Source: JAHEJB01 sp041748175
Lineage (GTDB): Bacteria; Bacteroidota; Rhodothermia; Rhodothermales; Rubricoccaceae
Length of the DNA: 41,867 bases
Direction of reading: 5' to 3'
Assembly (NCBI GenBank): GCA_041748175.1
Contig: JBGTDU010000020.1
Coordinates: 1-41,867, forward strand
Below are positions 15,695 through 24,993 of the stretch, piece after piece (within the stretch, counting starts at the first letter, position 1; every line of letters starts with the position of its first letter). Both the position numbers and the translations under genes were made by a program. The notes below the pieces were generated by a model, which ran no database searches, was not told the origin of the DNA, and saw only the letters and a program-made list of their open reading frames with translations.

Positions 15695-17895
15695 CTGATT
15701 CGCGTAAAGGAACTCGCTGCCAGAACCTCATCGGCGGAGACGAGACGGACGATGTAAGTCCCGGACGCCATAGTCGAGGCTGTCGCGTCTGTGCCGTCCC
15801 ATACCACGGAACGCTCATTGGCGGCAACCGGGAGCCGCACCAGGGAGCGTCCCCGGCTATCGAATACGGTTAACTCGGCGTCGCTCGGAACATCTCCATC
15901 CAACCGAAACGTGACGTAGCGGCTGGATGGATTGGGCTCGACGCGCAGGTCAATCGCGCGATCTTCGAGCGGAGCGGGTGGCGCGGCAGAACCGACCTGA
16001 AACACCCCGTTGCTGTAAAAAAGCAAACCGCCACTTCGGTTGCCGACCACCATGTCCGGGTCGCCGTCGTTGTCCAGATCACCAAACGCCGGAACCGTGG
16101 TCGGGCGAAAAGCTGCGATACCCTCCTCTTCCACATACGCTGGATTTGTTGTCGAGCCGGTATTTCGGAAGAACCGGATCGGGCCTTCCTGCGTGCCGGT
16201 CAGGACATCGAGATCGCCGTCGGTGTCGATGTCCACGAAGCGTGGCGCGCTGTCAAAACCCACGTCGATGCCGAGGCCAATCCCGTCGCGATAGGCCAGA
16301 TCCGCTGAGACCGGCGAGCCGTTTGACTCTGTATCGAAAGCTGGCGTTTGAGGCGTTCCAGTGTTCCGGTAGATCTTCAGAAGCCCGTTCGACTCGCCCG
16401 TGAGCAGGTCTAAGTCGCCGTCCCCATCCACATCACCCAGAGAAAGCCGGATGTATTGCCCCACGTCGATGTTCTGAAAACGTTCGTCCTCAAGAACGTA
16501 GTTCGGGCTGGTCGAAGAACCCGTATTTCGCAGGAACGCCAGCCTCCCGTTGAAACCGCCGACGATCAAATCAAGATCGTCATCGCCATCCATATCGGCG
16601 AAAACGGGCGCATAGGCACCGAAATCATACACGAGAGACAGCCAGTCTGGATCGGTCAACCGGAACGAAGCACCCGATGCATTTCCCTTATTTTCGTAAT
16701 ACGCAAGCTGCGAACCGAGCAGGCCGAGTGGATCGTTTCCAATTACCATATCGAGATCGCCGTCGCCATCCACGTCCGCCAGGACGGGGACGGCACGCTC
16801 GCCAAGATCGACGCCTTCGATAAGGCGCTCGGACCGCAAGGTATACTGCTCGTCGCTGGGCGTTCCGGCGTTCTCGTAAAAGTAGAGATTATCGAACTTG
16901 TTCTCGATGGATGAACAGAGGCCGCCGAGGATTCCGATGACGAGATCAGCGTCGCCGTCTTCGTCAACATCCCCAAAGAACGACGTGTTGTAGCCGCCGG
17001 ATGTTAGTGGCTCATCGAGCGGAAAAACCTCAGAGATCAACGCATACTCGGGGTCCGCCGCGCTCCCCGTATTGTTGAAGAAGTAGAGGCTCCGCGCGAA
17101 AAAGTCGCCCCAGAAAAGCTCGAAATCGCTGTCGTCGTCCAGATCCACGAACGCGAGCGCGTTGGCGCCATGCAACGATCCTCGACCTCCCGAGACAGGT
17201 TCTTCACAGGTAGGGCTCTCTTCAAACACTTCAATGCCCTCGAAATCAACCGTAATGAGCGTGAGCTGCGGAAGCCCACCGCTCACGCCATCGTTGCGGA
17301 AAAATGTGATGTGCCCACGGTCGGCCTGGCCGTGGAGAAAGTCGAGGTCGCCATCGCCGTCAATGTCGACAAGCGCGGGGATGGAGGTGTCCTCGTTGGT
17401 TACGGGGTCAATCCCGTTGGTCTGCATCAGCTCATCAGCCGCCAGTGTGAACGTGGCATTCTCCGCCGTGCCCGTGTTGCGGTAGTAGCGAACACGCCCC
17501 GATGCACCTTGGGTAATGAGATCGGGATCGCCGTCGTCGTCGAGATCTCCCATCCGAAACCACGTTCCCGGCGCGATGCCATCCAATCCATCCGACCGCC
17601 ACGCGAAGCCGTGCCCCGGCCCACCCTCTCCCACGTTTTCGAAGTAAGAAAGCCCCCTTCCTCCCTCATCGACGACGAGATCTGCATCGCCGTCGTTATC
17701 GAGATCCACGAGCTGGGGGCGCGGCTGGACGAAGCCACCGGCGAACGGGTAGGCGTGTGCAGCGCCATCGAGGCCACGAATCTCGAACGGGTACATGTTC
17801 CGAACGAAATCAAGCGGTGCCTGGGCAACCAAGGGCGGCGGTGCGCACGCTGACGCGATCAGAGCAAGGGGAGCAACAAGAATTCCGGTGCGCAT
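15691..17895 (-). CDS. Secreted VCBS/FG-GAP repeat protein with T9SS-type C-terminal domain
   Basis: A 734-residue exported protein. An N-terminal signal sequence (MRTGILVAPLALIASACA, probable cleavage near LVAQA) fixes the start at the ATG at 17895. About ten VCBS/FG-GAP repeats fill the body, each with a calcium-loop pattern such as DLDNDGDADLVV, DVDGDGDLDMVIG or DIDTDGDLDVLTG followed by a FFRNTG-like strand; they probably build a beta-propeller. The last 80 residues (VEPNPSSRYVTFRLDG, LTVFDSRGRSLVRL, WDGTD, SGTYIVRLVS) resemble the FlgD-like/type A sorting domain of type IX secretion substrates. Likely an adhesin or surface protein. One repeat is degenerate (DLDDDSDFELFWG). Confidence 0.88.
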   Translation of the reverse strand: MRTGILVAPLALIASACAPPPLVAQAPLDFVRNMYPFEIRGLDGAAHAYPFAGGFVQPRPQLVDLDNDGDADLVVDEGGRGLSYFENVGEGGPGHGFAWRSDGLDGIAPGTWFRMGDLDDDGDPDLITQGASGRVRYYRNTGTAENATFTLAADELMQTNGIDPVTNEDTSIPALVDIDGDGDLDFLHGQADRGHITFFRNDGVSGGLPQLTLITVDFEGIEVFEESPTCEEPVSGGRGSLHGANALAFVDLDDDSDFELFWGDFFARSLYFFNNTGSAADPEYALISEVFPLDEPLTSGGYNTSFFGDVDEDGDADLVIGILGGLCSSIENKFDNLYFYENAGTPSDEQYTLRSERLIEGVDLGERAVPVLADVDGDGDLDMVIGNDPLGLLGSQLAYYENKGNASGASFRLTDPDWLSLVYDFGAYAPVFADMDGDDDLDLIVGGFNGRLAFLRNTGSSTSPNYVLEDERFQNIDVGQYIRLSLGDVDGDGDLDLLTGESNGLLKIYRNTGTPQTPAFDTESNGSPVSADLAYRDGIGLGIDVGFDSAPRFVDIDTDGDLDVLTGTQEGPIRFFRNTGSTTNPAYVEEEGIAAFRPTTVPAFGDLDNDGDPDMVVGNRSGGLLFYSNGVFQVGSAAPPAPLEDRAIDLRVEPNPSSRYVTFRLDGDVPSDAELTVFDSRGRSLVRLPVAANERSVVWDGTDATASTMASGTYIVRLVSADEVLAASSFTRIR

Positions 17896-18029
17896 ACGGC
17901 TAGATTTGGCCTTCGGGCAAGGAGAATGATACACGGAAGTGAGCGGCAGATTCGGCTGGGAGCAGCGGAAACTCCTCATTGATCCGGCCGCAGTTCGGAG
18001 AATATAAATGGGGCGCCGGCACGAGCCGC

Positions 18030-19601
18030 CTATCTCCGATCGAAGATCGACATGCCCGACGCCCATTTGCCCGTTTGAACGACGCCCAGGACCGCGTTAG
18101 TCGCGGTATCGATGACGACAACGTTGCCGAACTCGGTATTGGGGAGTGGCGCGCCATCTTCGCCCAACGTCGGATAGGGTGGTGTCCACAGGCCAACGTT
18201 CAGGTTCCGGTTGGCAATGAAGAGCAAGCCGCCATCGTCCGAAATCGCCGAGCCATGGGGCTCCGAAAAGATGGCGTTACCTCCCGCGGGGTTGCGAATG
18301 GTGGCCGTCACGGTGCGAGAAGCCACGTCAACAACGGATACGTCGTGCGAGATACGGTTGGGAACGTATACGGTCGAGCCATCCGGAGAGAACACAGGAT
18401 GCCAGGGCTCTTGCCCGACGTTAACCGCCCCGTCTTCGGTGATGGCACCGGAATTCGGGTCCAGCTGAAAAAAGAGCAGCTTGCCCTGGGTTTGGGATGT
18501 CGCGACCGCGGTTGCCCGATCCGCACTCAAGGCAAATTGAACAAACGCGAGTGGAGCTCCCGGAACCTCCAGAAACGACACCAGATCGCCGTTTTCGGCA
18601 TCGATTGAGTTGATTCGATTGTTGCCTTCCAGCGAAGCGGTAACGGCCCATTTTCCGTTGGTGCTCACACCGATGGCGTGAGGATGCTCAACACCAAGGG
18701 TGGCAAACTCCTCAAACTGCATCGTCGTCCGATTGAAGCGGGCAATGCCTGTCGATGCGGGATCGGCAGCGAATGAGCGCCCTACCATGAGGCGATCACT
18801 TCCCGGATCAAGCCACATCATCCCCGGCGTTTGGAATGTTCCTTCGCCGGATGGTGGCATCTCGCGCGCGAGCACATAGGCGGGGTCGGACGGATCCATG
18901 CCCATATCGGCCGAAAGCTTGAACACGGATCCACCATCTGTGCCCGCGATCAGCGTCACGTACCATGCACTGCCGTCGGGTTCAACGGCGGTATGATGTG
19001 GAAGTGCGCCCATGGGTCCGCCGGGCTCGCCCAAATCGGCGAAGTAGACGTTGCGAATAACCTGCATCCTCAAACCATCCACAATCGCAACCCGGTTGGC
19101 GAGCTGATTACAAACGAAGAGCACGACCTCGGCATCGCCGAACGGAACCCGGTCGTTGTCGTTCTTCGCGCCATTCTCAATCCAGCGACGGAGGAACGCA
19201 ACTTCGTCTTCCTGCAAGAACGCGACGCTTGGAAACGGGATAGGCGCCGGTCCGGCGGGAGCCACACAGTTCCCCTCCGCACAGCGGATTAGCAAGCTCT
19301 CATCCGCATCGAAAGGGATAATCGTCGCGCTCGACGGATTGTCGTCGAGGAATAGAGCGCTCCAGGTGTAGGCATCAAGGCGATCCTCTGGTTCGGCCCC
19401 GTCTACTCCGAAGACGTTGCGGTAAGCCAGAAGCGGTTGCACGTAGTCGTTGTATCCGAGCGACTGGATTTGATCGTAGTCGACGGTATCCGGGTTGAAC
19501 GAACCCATAGTCCGGGGAGTGGCCGGACCATTGGAGTCGCAGCCCAACCACAGAAGGAGCGTGAGAAGTCCGAGCGGGGCAATTGTGCGGCGAAATTCCA
19601 T
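18030..19601 (-). CDS. Beta-propeller lipoprotein with heme-less cytochrome-like N-domain (copy 1)
   Basis: About 523 residues. The N-terminal signal ends in LLLWLGCDSNG, a likely though not canonical lipoprotein cleavage site. Residues of about 35-155 resemble a cytochrome c domain of the PSCyt type: DYDQIQSLGYNDYVQPLLAY stands where these proteins have a heme-binding CxxCH region, and LQEDEVAFLRRWIENGAKND matches their last helix. The CxxCH is absent. The rest is a seven-bladed YVTN-like propeller (PHHTAVEPDGSAWYV, PHAIGVSTNGKWAVTASL, PVFSPDGSTVYVPNR, EPHGSAISDDGGLLFIANR). The ATG at 19601 or at 19610 can start it. It is a tandem paralogue of the gene upstream. Function unknown; probably outer-surface or periplasmic. 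Confidence 0.82.
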   Translation of the reverse strand: MEFRRTIAPLGLLTLLLWLGCDSNGPATPRTMGSFNPDTVDYDQIQSLGYNDYVQPLLAYRNVFGVDGAEPEDRLDAYTWSALFLDDNPSSATIIPFDADESLLIRCAEGNCVAPAGPAPIPFPSVAFLQEDEVAFLRRWIENGAKNDNDRVPFGDAEVVLFVCNQLANRVAIVDGLRMQVIRNVYFADLGEPGGPMGALPHHTAVEPDGSAWYVTLIAGTDGGSVFKLSADMGMDPSDPAYVLAREMPPSGEGTFQTPGMMWLDPGSDRLMVGRSFAADPASTGIARFNRTTMQFEEFATLGVEHPHAIGVSTNGKWAVTASLEGNNRINSIDAENGDLVSFLEVPGAPLAFVQFALSADRATAVATSQTQGKLLFFQLDPNSGAITEDGAVNVGQEPWHPVFSPDGSTVYVPNRISHDVSVVDVASRTVTATIRNPAGGNAIFSEPHGSAISDDGGLLFIANRNLNVGLWTPPYPTLGEDGAPLPNTEFGNVVVIDTATNAVLGVVQTGKWASGMSIFDRR

Positions 19602-19610
19602 TGCTATCAT

Positions 19611-19866
19611 TGAAATTGAGGGTGTCCAATCCTGAGATTCGCAAGCTACGGCGGCATGGTGACGGCGAATGGGAGGGAATCCATATTTGCGGACCGACGC
19701 CCCCATGGCAGGCCGCGTCGGCATACATCGTTGTCGTCAGGAAGCGGTAGAACGCCGACACGAGTGCACGGATAACACGAGCACGCGCGGTCGTAAGCGG
19801 AAACGAAACGTCCGCGCCTACTTGCTGTGCCGCGTTCGCGAGAGGTTCGACGTCCTCGCGTTCGCG
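19611..19866. other. Spacer between the two propeller lipoprotein genes
   Basis: About 255 bases with no supported gene. Neither a terminator after the upstream copy nor a promoter for the downstream copy could be singled out. Confidence 0.4.
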
Positions 19867-21495
19867 CTATTCCTGGCCACCCTGGCCATGCTCTTCGTGG
19901 TCCATGCCCCCGTGATCCATTTCCTCATGATCCATCTCCTCGTGATCCATTCCGCCGTGCATGGGATGTTCGAGGCCGGACGGACCGGCGCCTAGCTGGA
20001 TCACTTTGATGACGTTGCCTGTCGCCTCGTCCACCACCGTCACATTTCCAAACGCACTGGCCTCCTCGGGTGCGCGTTGCCCGTCGACTTCATCATCGCC
20101 TAGAAAAAGGAAGTCTGGCGTCCATGAGCCGTTGAGGTTCGAATCCGTCACAAAGAACACGGAGCCGTCGTGAGATGGCGCCGGAGAATGAGGCTGCGCA
20201 AACGACGAGTTTTCGTCCGGCCCGCGGACAGACATTCGAACGCGACGTTCGGGCACATCAATCAACGTAGCGCCGCTCCCGGAGCGAAGCGGAACGAGCA
20301 ACGTTCGGCCGTCGTGATCGAGGTGGGCGTGCCAGGCACGCGAACCGTCAGGTCCGGCCGAAACCGAGCCATCGGGTGTCAGCGTTCCATCTGCATCGAG
20401 GGTGAAGAAGAGCACATCACTTGCACCGCCTTGCGTGTTGGCGGTCAGCGTAGCCGTCCGTCCGTCGGGCAGGACGTTCATGTGCACCAGTTCGCGCGTG
20501 CCGCCGACCTCGGCCTGGCTGACGATGTCGCCCGTTTGGGTATCGACAACCACCGCGCGGTCGCCCGTCAGCGAGGCCGTCAGAATGAACCGGGCATCGG
20601 GTGTGAGGCCGAGCGCATGCGGTACATCAAACCCGGGCAATGGATAGTCCATCACCTGCTCAAGCGAGGTCCGGTCGAACGCGCCCATCCCGAACGTGCC
20701 GCCACTCGAAAGCGTCGATCGACCGGCATAAAGGCGGTTCGAGTGCGGATCTACCGCCAACATGCCTGGCGTCGTGAACCCTCCTCCCGGCGACGCCGCA
20801 ATCAGATAGTCCTCACTCGAAGGGTCCATGGACAGGTCGGTCGAGAACTTTGCGATGCGCCCGGCGCTGATAATGGACGTAAACCATGCCGAGCCATCTG
20901 GTTCGAAGGCAATGTGATGCGGCCCGTTCGGCGTGCTGGAAAGGTCGTGGTCGTCCAGATAGACACGCCGGATGACCTGGTGCCGGACCATATCTATCAG
21001 CGCGACGCTATTCTGACCCTGCTCGCATGCGTAGAGGATGTGGTCAACATCGGCATAAGGCACGATGCCGTCGTCGTTCTTTGCGCCATCCGCGATCCAG
21101 CGTTTGAGATAACGGAATTCATCGGCCTCCAGCGCGCGGAGATTGGGATAGGGAATCGCCGCGTCGGAGCGCAGGTCCTCAACGTAACGGACGAACCAGC
21201 TGCCTTCCTCATCAAACGGGATAATGGTTTCTCCCCACGCGCTTTGGAAAACGTCGTCCCAATCGTAGTCCTCCGAATCCGCAGGCTGATCGGTTGCCGT
21301 TGACGCAAATACATTTCGCGCGGCGAGCAAGGGCTGGACGGTGTCGCCGTAGTCGAAGGTCTCGATCTGGTCGTAGTCGACTGTAGCGGGATCGAGGATC
21401 GTGCCAGCGACGGGTTCATTCGAGTCGCACCCAGCGAGGGCGAGGCAAGCGGAAAGAGCGGGAATTAGCATGTTTCGGGCAGGCATTGGAGGCAT
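19867..21495 (-). CDS. Beta-propeller lipoprotein with His/Met-rich tail (copy 2)
   Basis: A 542-residue paralogue of the downstream gene. The signal ends with a good lipobox, LALAGCDSNEP. The N-domain again resembles a cytochrome c of the PSCyt type without its heme motif (ATVDYDQIETFDYGDTVQPL, then LEADEFRYLKRWIADGAKND). A propeller follows (PHHIAFEPDGSAWF, PHALGLTPDARFILTASL, SPAPSHDGSVFFVTDSN). The last 33 residues are a Met/Asp/His/Glu tail with repeated MDHEE and MDHGG units, a probable copper- or nickel-type metal-binding segment missing from the paralogue. Start at 21495; ATGs at 21486 and 21471 also fit. It is divergent from the LD-carboxypeptidase gene. Confidence 0.82.
   Translation of the reverse strand: MPPMPARNMLIPALSACLALAGCDSNEPVAGTILDPATVDYDQIETFDYGDTVQPLLAARNVFASTATDQPADSEDYDWDDVFQSAWGETIIPFDEEGSWFVRYVEDLRSDAAIPYPNLRALEADEFRYLKRWIADGAKNDDGIVPYADVDHILYACEQGQNSVALIDMVRHQVIRRVYLDDHDLSSTPNGPHHIAFEPDGSAWFTSIISAGRIAKFSTDLSMDPSSEDYLIAASPGGGFTTPGMLAVDPHSNRLYAGRSTLSSGGTFGMGAFDRTSLEQVMDYPLPGFDVPHALGLTPDARFILTASLTGDRAVVVDTQTGDIVSQAEVGGTRELVHMNVLPDGRTATLTANTQGGASDVLFFTLDADGTLTPDGSVSAGPDGSRAWHAHLDHDGRTLLVPLRSGSGATLIDVPERRVRMSVRGPDENSSFAQPHSPAPSHDGSVFFVTDSNLNGSWTPDFLFLGDDEVDGQRAPEEASAFGNVTVVDEATGNVIKVIQLGAGPSGLEHPMHGGMDHEEMDHEEMDHGGMDHEEHGQGGQE
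19889..19966 (-). repeat. In-frame repeats coding the His/Met-rich tail
   Basis: Near-identical 12- to 15-base units built around ATGGATCAC-GAGGA encode four successive MDH(E/G)(E/G) blocks at the end of the lipoprotein. Such repeats can expand or shrink by slippage, so tail length may vary between strains. Confidence 0.75.
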
Positions 21496-21601
21496 GATCG
21501 TAGAGACGCGCGAAGGTCGCGCGCACCGGAGTCGATTTCTGAAAGTTTACGACGCGCACGTCCTCTGTTGGGTTGCAATGCCCGAATGAAGAAGCAACAC
21601 C

Positions 21602-22624
21602 ATGCGAAGTTCGCATACTGAAACCCGCCTCGGATGCACGCCAAGGTATCTTCGACCTCGCCGATTCGGATTGCATATCGTGCCCTCGCTTCGCCCGCTG
21701 ACTCGACAAAGCCGTATTGCCGTTGCCGCCCCGGCAAGCGCGGCGCTCGTGCCTGAAGACGCGCACCTTGGGCTTGCCGCACTAAGAGAACGTGGGTTGA
21801 GTGTAGACCTGGTTCGCCCCATGCCCCCCGAGCCGCTCGGCTATCTGGCAGGGGACGACCACGCCCGTGCCTACGAGTTGAATAGCCTCTTCGCCAGGGA
21901 GGACATCGACGCTATTTTTTGCCTTCGGGGCGGCTACGGGACGCTTCGCATTCTGGATCGGCTGGATTACAAAGCGCTTCTAGATCATCCCAAATTGATC
22001 GTCGGATACTCGGATATTACAGCGCTGCAATTAGCGGTATACATGATGATTGGTGTGCCATCACTTTCCGGCCCAATGGTTGCACCCGACTGGCCGAAGA
22101 TTGGTGATGCGGCCGAGGCACAGTTCTGGAAATTCGCCGGTGGCGCAGCGCCGATGACGATCATCGGGCCAGGCGGCGAGAAACTGACGGGCATGAAAGA
22201 CGGCTCCGCAAGCGGGGTCTTGCTCGGCGGAAACCTGACCATGATTTGCGCCCTTCTCGGAACGCCGTACCTCCCTGATCTTTCCGGCGCAATTTTGTTT
22301 GTGGAGGATGTCGGCGAGAAGCTGTATCGGATCGACCGGCTGTTTGCGCAGCTGCGGCTGGCTGGTGTGCTGGAAGAGTTGGGAGGCCTCGTCTTTGGCG
22401 CTTTTGTCGGCGCCGAGGCACAGCCAAATCGTCCCTCACTGGCCTTGGAGGAAGTGCTCGGCCATTACGCCCAATTTGTCGCGGGGCCCGTTGCGAGCGG
22501 CCTCATTTACGGGCACTTTCCAAACAAGTCCACGTTACCCATTGGACTTAATTCATCCCTCGAGGTGAACGGCTCGCTGGCCAACCTAGCAGTGACCGAA
22601 TCTTTGACGTCGATAAATGTCTGA
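21602..22624 (+). CDS. LD-carboxypeptidase, S66 family
   Basis: A 340-residue serine peptidase of the LdcA/MccF family, which removes the terminal D-alanine from muropeptide tetrapeptides during wall recycling. Visible: the family opening RIAVAAPAS, FCLRGGYGTLRIL, the nucleophile in VGYSDITAL, GVLLGGNLTMICALLGTP, EDVGEKLYRIDRLFAQL and the terminal YGHFPNKSTLPIG with the catalytic histidine. The ATG at 21602 gives about 26 non-conserved residues first; a GTG at 21680 would give a more normal start (PSLRPLTRQSRIAV) and may be the true one. No signal peptide is seen, in line with a cytoplasmic recycling role. Its end overlaps purN by eight bases. Confidence 0.9.
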   Translation: MRSSHTETRLGCTPRYLRPRRFGLHIVPSLRPLTRQSRIAVAAPASAALVPEDAHLGLAALRERGLSVDLVRPMPPEPLGYLAGDDHARAYELNSLFAREDIDAIFCLRGGYGTLRILDRLDYKALLDHPKLIVGYSDITALQLAVYMMIGVPSLSGPMVAPDWPKIGDAAEAQFWKFAGGAAPMTIIGPGGEKLTGMKDGSASGVLLGGNLTMICALLGTPYLPDLSGAILFVEDVGEKLYRIDRLFAQLRLAGVLEELGGLVFGAFVGAEAQPNRPSLALEEVLGHYAQFVAGPVASGLIYGHFPNKSTLPIGLNSSLEVNGSLANLAVTESLTSINV

Positions 22625-23258
22625 TTCAAATATGGCACTCAAACTCGCCGTCTTCGCGTCGGGCGGAGGCTCCAACTTCGGAGCAATTCTCAGGGCGATC
22701 GAATCAGGAAACCTGAATGCCGAGCCGGTTCTGTTGATCGCGGATCGGCGTGACATCGGCGCGATTGACAAAGCCGAGGATTGGGACATTCCGGTCGCCG
22801 TCCTTCCGCCTGCCGACTTCGAAAACGAGGATTCTTTTGCTGAGGCTGTGCTAGGGTCGCTGGCCGAGCATCTGGCCGACTTCATCGCGCTGGCTGGATA
22901 CCTAAAAAAGATTCCTTCGCCCGTCGTCAACGCATTCCATCATCGAATGCTGAACATCCACCCTGCTCTTCTGCCGGCCTTTGGGGGAAAGGGGATGTAC
23001 GGGAACCGAATCCACGAAGCTGTTCTCGAACACGGCTGCCGCGTCACAGGCGTCACCGTCCACCTCGTGGACGCCCGGTATGACGCTGGCCCCATCGTCC
23101 TGCAAGAACCCGTCGCCGTTCGCGAGGAGGATACGCCGAAATCGCTCGCCGCTCGCGTCCTTCAACTGGAGCACCGGCTTTATCCCGAGGCCCTTCAGTT
23201 GTTTGCGGAAGGAAGGGTTGGGGTGGATGGGCGGCGCGTTCAAATACGCGATGGATAG
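22617..23258 (+). CDS. purN: Phosphoribosylglycinamide formyltransferase
   Basis: A 213-residue enzyme of purine synthesis that transfers the formyl group of 10-formyltetrahydrofolate to glycinamide ribonucleotide. The phosphate loop FASGGGSNFGAI (13-24) and the catalytic set Asn113, His115 (MLNIHPALLPAFGGKGMYG) and Asp156 (VDARYDAGPIVLQ) are all present. Length is normal. It overlaps the preceding LD-carboxypeptidase gene by eight bases, suggesting coupled translation, and purH follows about 115 bases later, so two purine genes sit together. Confidence 0.96.
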   Translation: MSDSNMALKLAVFASGGGSNFGAILRAIESGNLNAEPVLLIADRRDIGAIDKAEDWDIPVAVLPPADFENEDSFAEAVLGSLAEHLADFIALAGYLKKIPSPVVNAFHHRMLNIHPALLPAFGGKGMYGNRIHEAVLEHGCRVTGVTVHLVDARYDAGPIVLQEPVAVREEDTPKSLAARVLQLEHRLYPEALQLFAEGRVGVDGRRVQIRDG

Positions 23259-23373
23259 TGCGTAGTGTGTAATGCGCAATTCTTCTAGCCACTCAGAATT
23301 GTAATTCCCGCCTTTTACGAAATACGCAATACGCAGCCTCCGATAATCCAACACGTCTTCCCACCCACATCGC
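23259..23373. repeat. Spacer with TACGCAAT-type short repeats
   Basis: The purN-purH spacer contains GCGTAGTGTGTAATGCGCAA near 23264 and TACGAAATACGCAATACGCA near 23318, locally AT-rich and repetitive. Similar words recur at 26180-26255 between mreB and mreC. They look like a degenerate intergenic repeat family. Confidence 0.45.
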
Positions 23374-24993
23374 ATGATTTCCTCAAAAACCCTCCCCCCG
23401 CCAGCCGACCGTTACACCGTTCGCCGTGCGCTGCTGTCCGTAAGCGACAAGGCGGGGCTCGCCGAATTCGCCATGCGCCTCCATGGGCTCGGCATCGAGT
23501 TGCTCTCGACCGGCGGCACGGCGCAAACAATCCGCGAAGCGGGAATCCCGGTGAAGGACGTGGCCGAGGTCACCGGCTCGCCCGAACTGTTGGGTGGGCG
23601 TGTGAAAACCTTGCATCCGAACATCCATGCAGGAATCCTCGCCCGGAGGACGGACGAAGACGACCTGTCCCAATTGGAGGAACACGGCATCGGCCTTATC
23701 GACCTCGTTGTCGTGAACCTCTATCCATTTGCAGATGCCGTGGCGAACGCCAATTTGACCGACGCCCTTGCGGCCGAGAACATCGATATTGGCGGACCAA
23801 CCATGGTGAGGGCCTCCGCGAAAAACTGGTTCTTCGTGGGCGTGGTGACCGACCCGACGCAATACGAGGCCATCGCGGAGGAACTGGAGACGAACGACGG
23901 GTCCCTGGGAATGATCACGCGGCATCAACTGGCACGAGCCGCCTTCGGGCACACGGCTGAATACGACGCCGCGATTACGGCGTACCTCACCGGCGAATTT
24001 GTAGAGATAGGGCGCGGCCCGGTCCTGCAAGGCGGCGTAGCCTCGACCGATTTCGCGATTCAATTGCCACGCGCACAATCACTCCGGTACGGCGAGAACC
24101 CGCACCAACAAGCCGCGCTTTACGGCGATCCGAGCGCGTTCTACGAGAAACTCCATGGCAAGGCCCTATCGTTTAATAACCTGATCGACCTCTCCGCAGC
24201 GCTACGGCTGATTGCCGAGTTCGAGGAAGCGCCACCGACGGTCGCCATCCTGAAGCACACGAATCCTTGCGGCGTGGGGACCGCCGCGTCGTTGGAGGCG
24301 GCCTACCAGAAAGCCTTGGCAACAGATCGCCAGAGCCCGTTTGGGGGAATCGTCGTCGTGAACCAGCCCTTGGACCTTTCGACGGCCAAAGCAATCGATG
24401 CGGTATTTACGGAGATCATCATCGCGCCGGGCTATGGGGACGGTGTGCTGGATTTCCTGATGGAAAAGCAGAACCGGCGGCTGATCAAATCGCTTGCCTC
24501 GGCGCGGAACGACGCCGCCCCTGATGTCCGCAGTGTGGTGGGCGGGATGCTAGTCCAGGATGCGGATGCCATGCTCGCCTCTCCCATCTCCTTGCGTGTT
24601 GGCTGGGCCGTGGCAACCGACAGACAGCCCTCCGAAAGCGAGTGGGCCGACCTCGACTTCGCCTGGCGCGTCTGCAAACACGTAAAAAGCAACGCGATTG
24701 TCTACGCGAAGGATGACGCAACTCTAGGAATAGGCGCGGGGCAGATGAGCCGCATCGATTCGAGCGAGATCGCTCTCGCAAAGGGCGCCAAGAGCGGATT
24801 GGGTTTCTCAGGCTGCGTGGTCGCCTCGGACGCGTTCTTCCCCTTCGCCGACGGCCTCCTAGCCGCTGCCGACGCCGGAGCGACCGCCGCCATCCAGCCC
24901 GGCGGCTCCGTCCGCGACGACGAGGTGATCGCTGCCGCCAACGAGCGCGGGATGACGATGGTGTTTACGGGGGAAAGGCACTTCAGGCACTAG
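23374..24993 (+). CDS. purH: Bifunctional AICAR formyltransferase / IMP cyclohydrolase
   Basis: A 539-residue enzyme doing the last two steps to IMP. The N-terminal cyclohydrolase (MGS-like) domain covers about 15-160 (ALLSVSDKAGLAEFA, LLSTGGTAQTIREAG, GGRVKTLHPNIHAGIL, DLVVVNLYPF, NIDIGGPTMVRASAKN). The formyltransferase domain follows (SLRYGENPHQQAALYG, ILKHTNPCGVGTA, SPFGGIVVVNQPLD, the Lys-containing AKDDATLGIGAGQMSRIDS, and SDAFFPFADGLLAAADAG). Full length for the family. About 12 extra residues precede the conserved start. It follows purN with a repeat-bearing spacer. Confidence 0.97.
   Translation: MISSKTLPPPADRYTVRRALLSVSDKAGLAEFAMRLHGLGIELLSTGGTAQTIREAGIPVKDVAEVTGSPELLGGRVKTLHPNIHAGILARRTDEDDLSQLEEHGIGLIDLVVVNLYPFADAVANANLTDALAAENIDIGGPTMVRASAKNWFFVGVVTDPTQYEAIAEELETNDGSLGMITRHQLARAAFGHTAEYDAAITAYLTGEFVEIGRGPVLQGGVASTDFAIQLPRAQSLRYGENPHQQAALYGDPSAFYEKLHGKALSFNNLIDLSAALRLIAEFEEAPPTVAILKHTNPCGVGTAASLEAAYQKALATDRQSPFGGIVVVNQPLDLSTAKAIDAVFTEIIIAPGYGDGVLDFLMEKQNRRLIKSLASARNDAAPDVRSVVGGMLVQDADAMLASPISLRVGWAVATDRQPSESEWADLDFAWRVCKHVKSNAIVYAKDDATLGIGAGQMSRIDSSEIALAKGAKSGLGFSGCVVASDAFFPFADGLLAAADAGATAAIQPGGSVRDDEVIAAANERGMTMVFTGERHFRH

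Noticed and set aside
19889..19966. A CRISPR-like or satellite repeat
   Set aside because: The repeats are in frame within the lipoprotein gene and encode a regular Met/Asp/His tail; there are no spacers.
20170..21303. A 377-codon open frame on the plus strand
   Set aside because: It is antisense to the second propeller lipoprotein, whose lipobox and propeller repeats are clear; its own translation is Arg-rich and without motifs.
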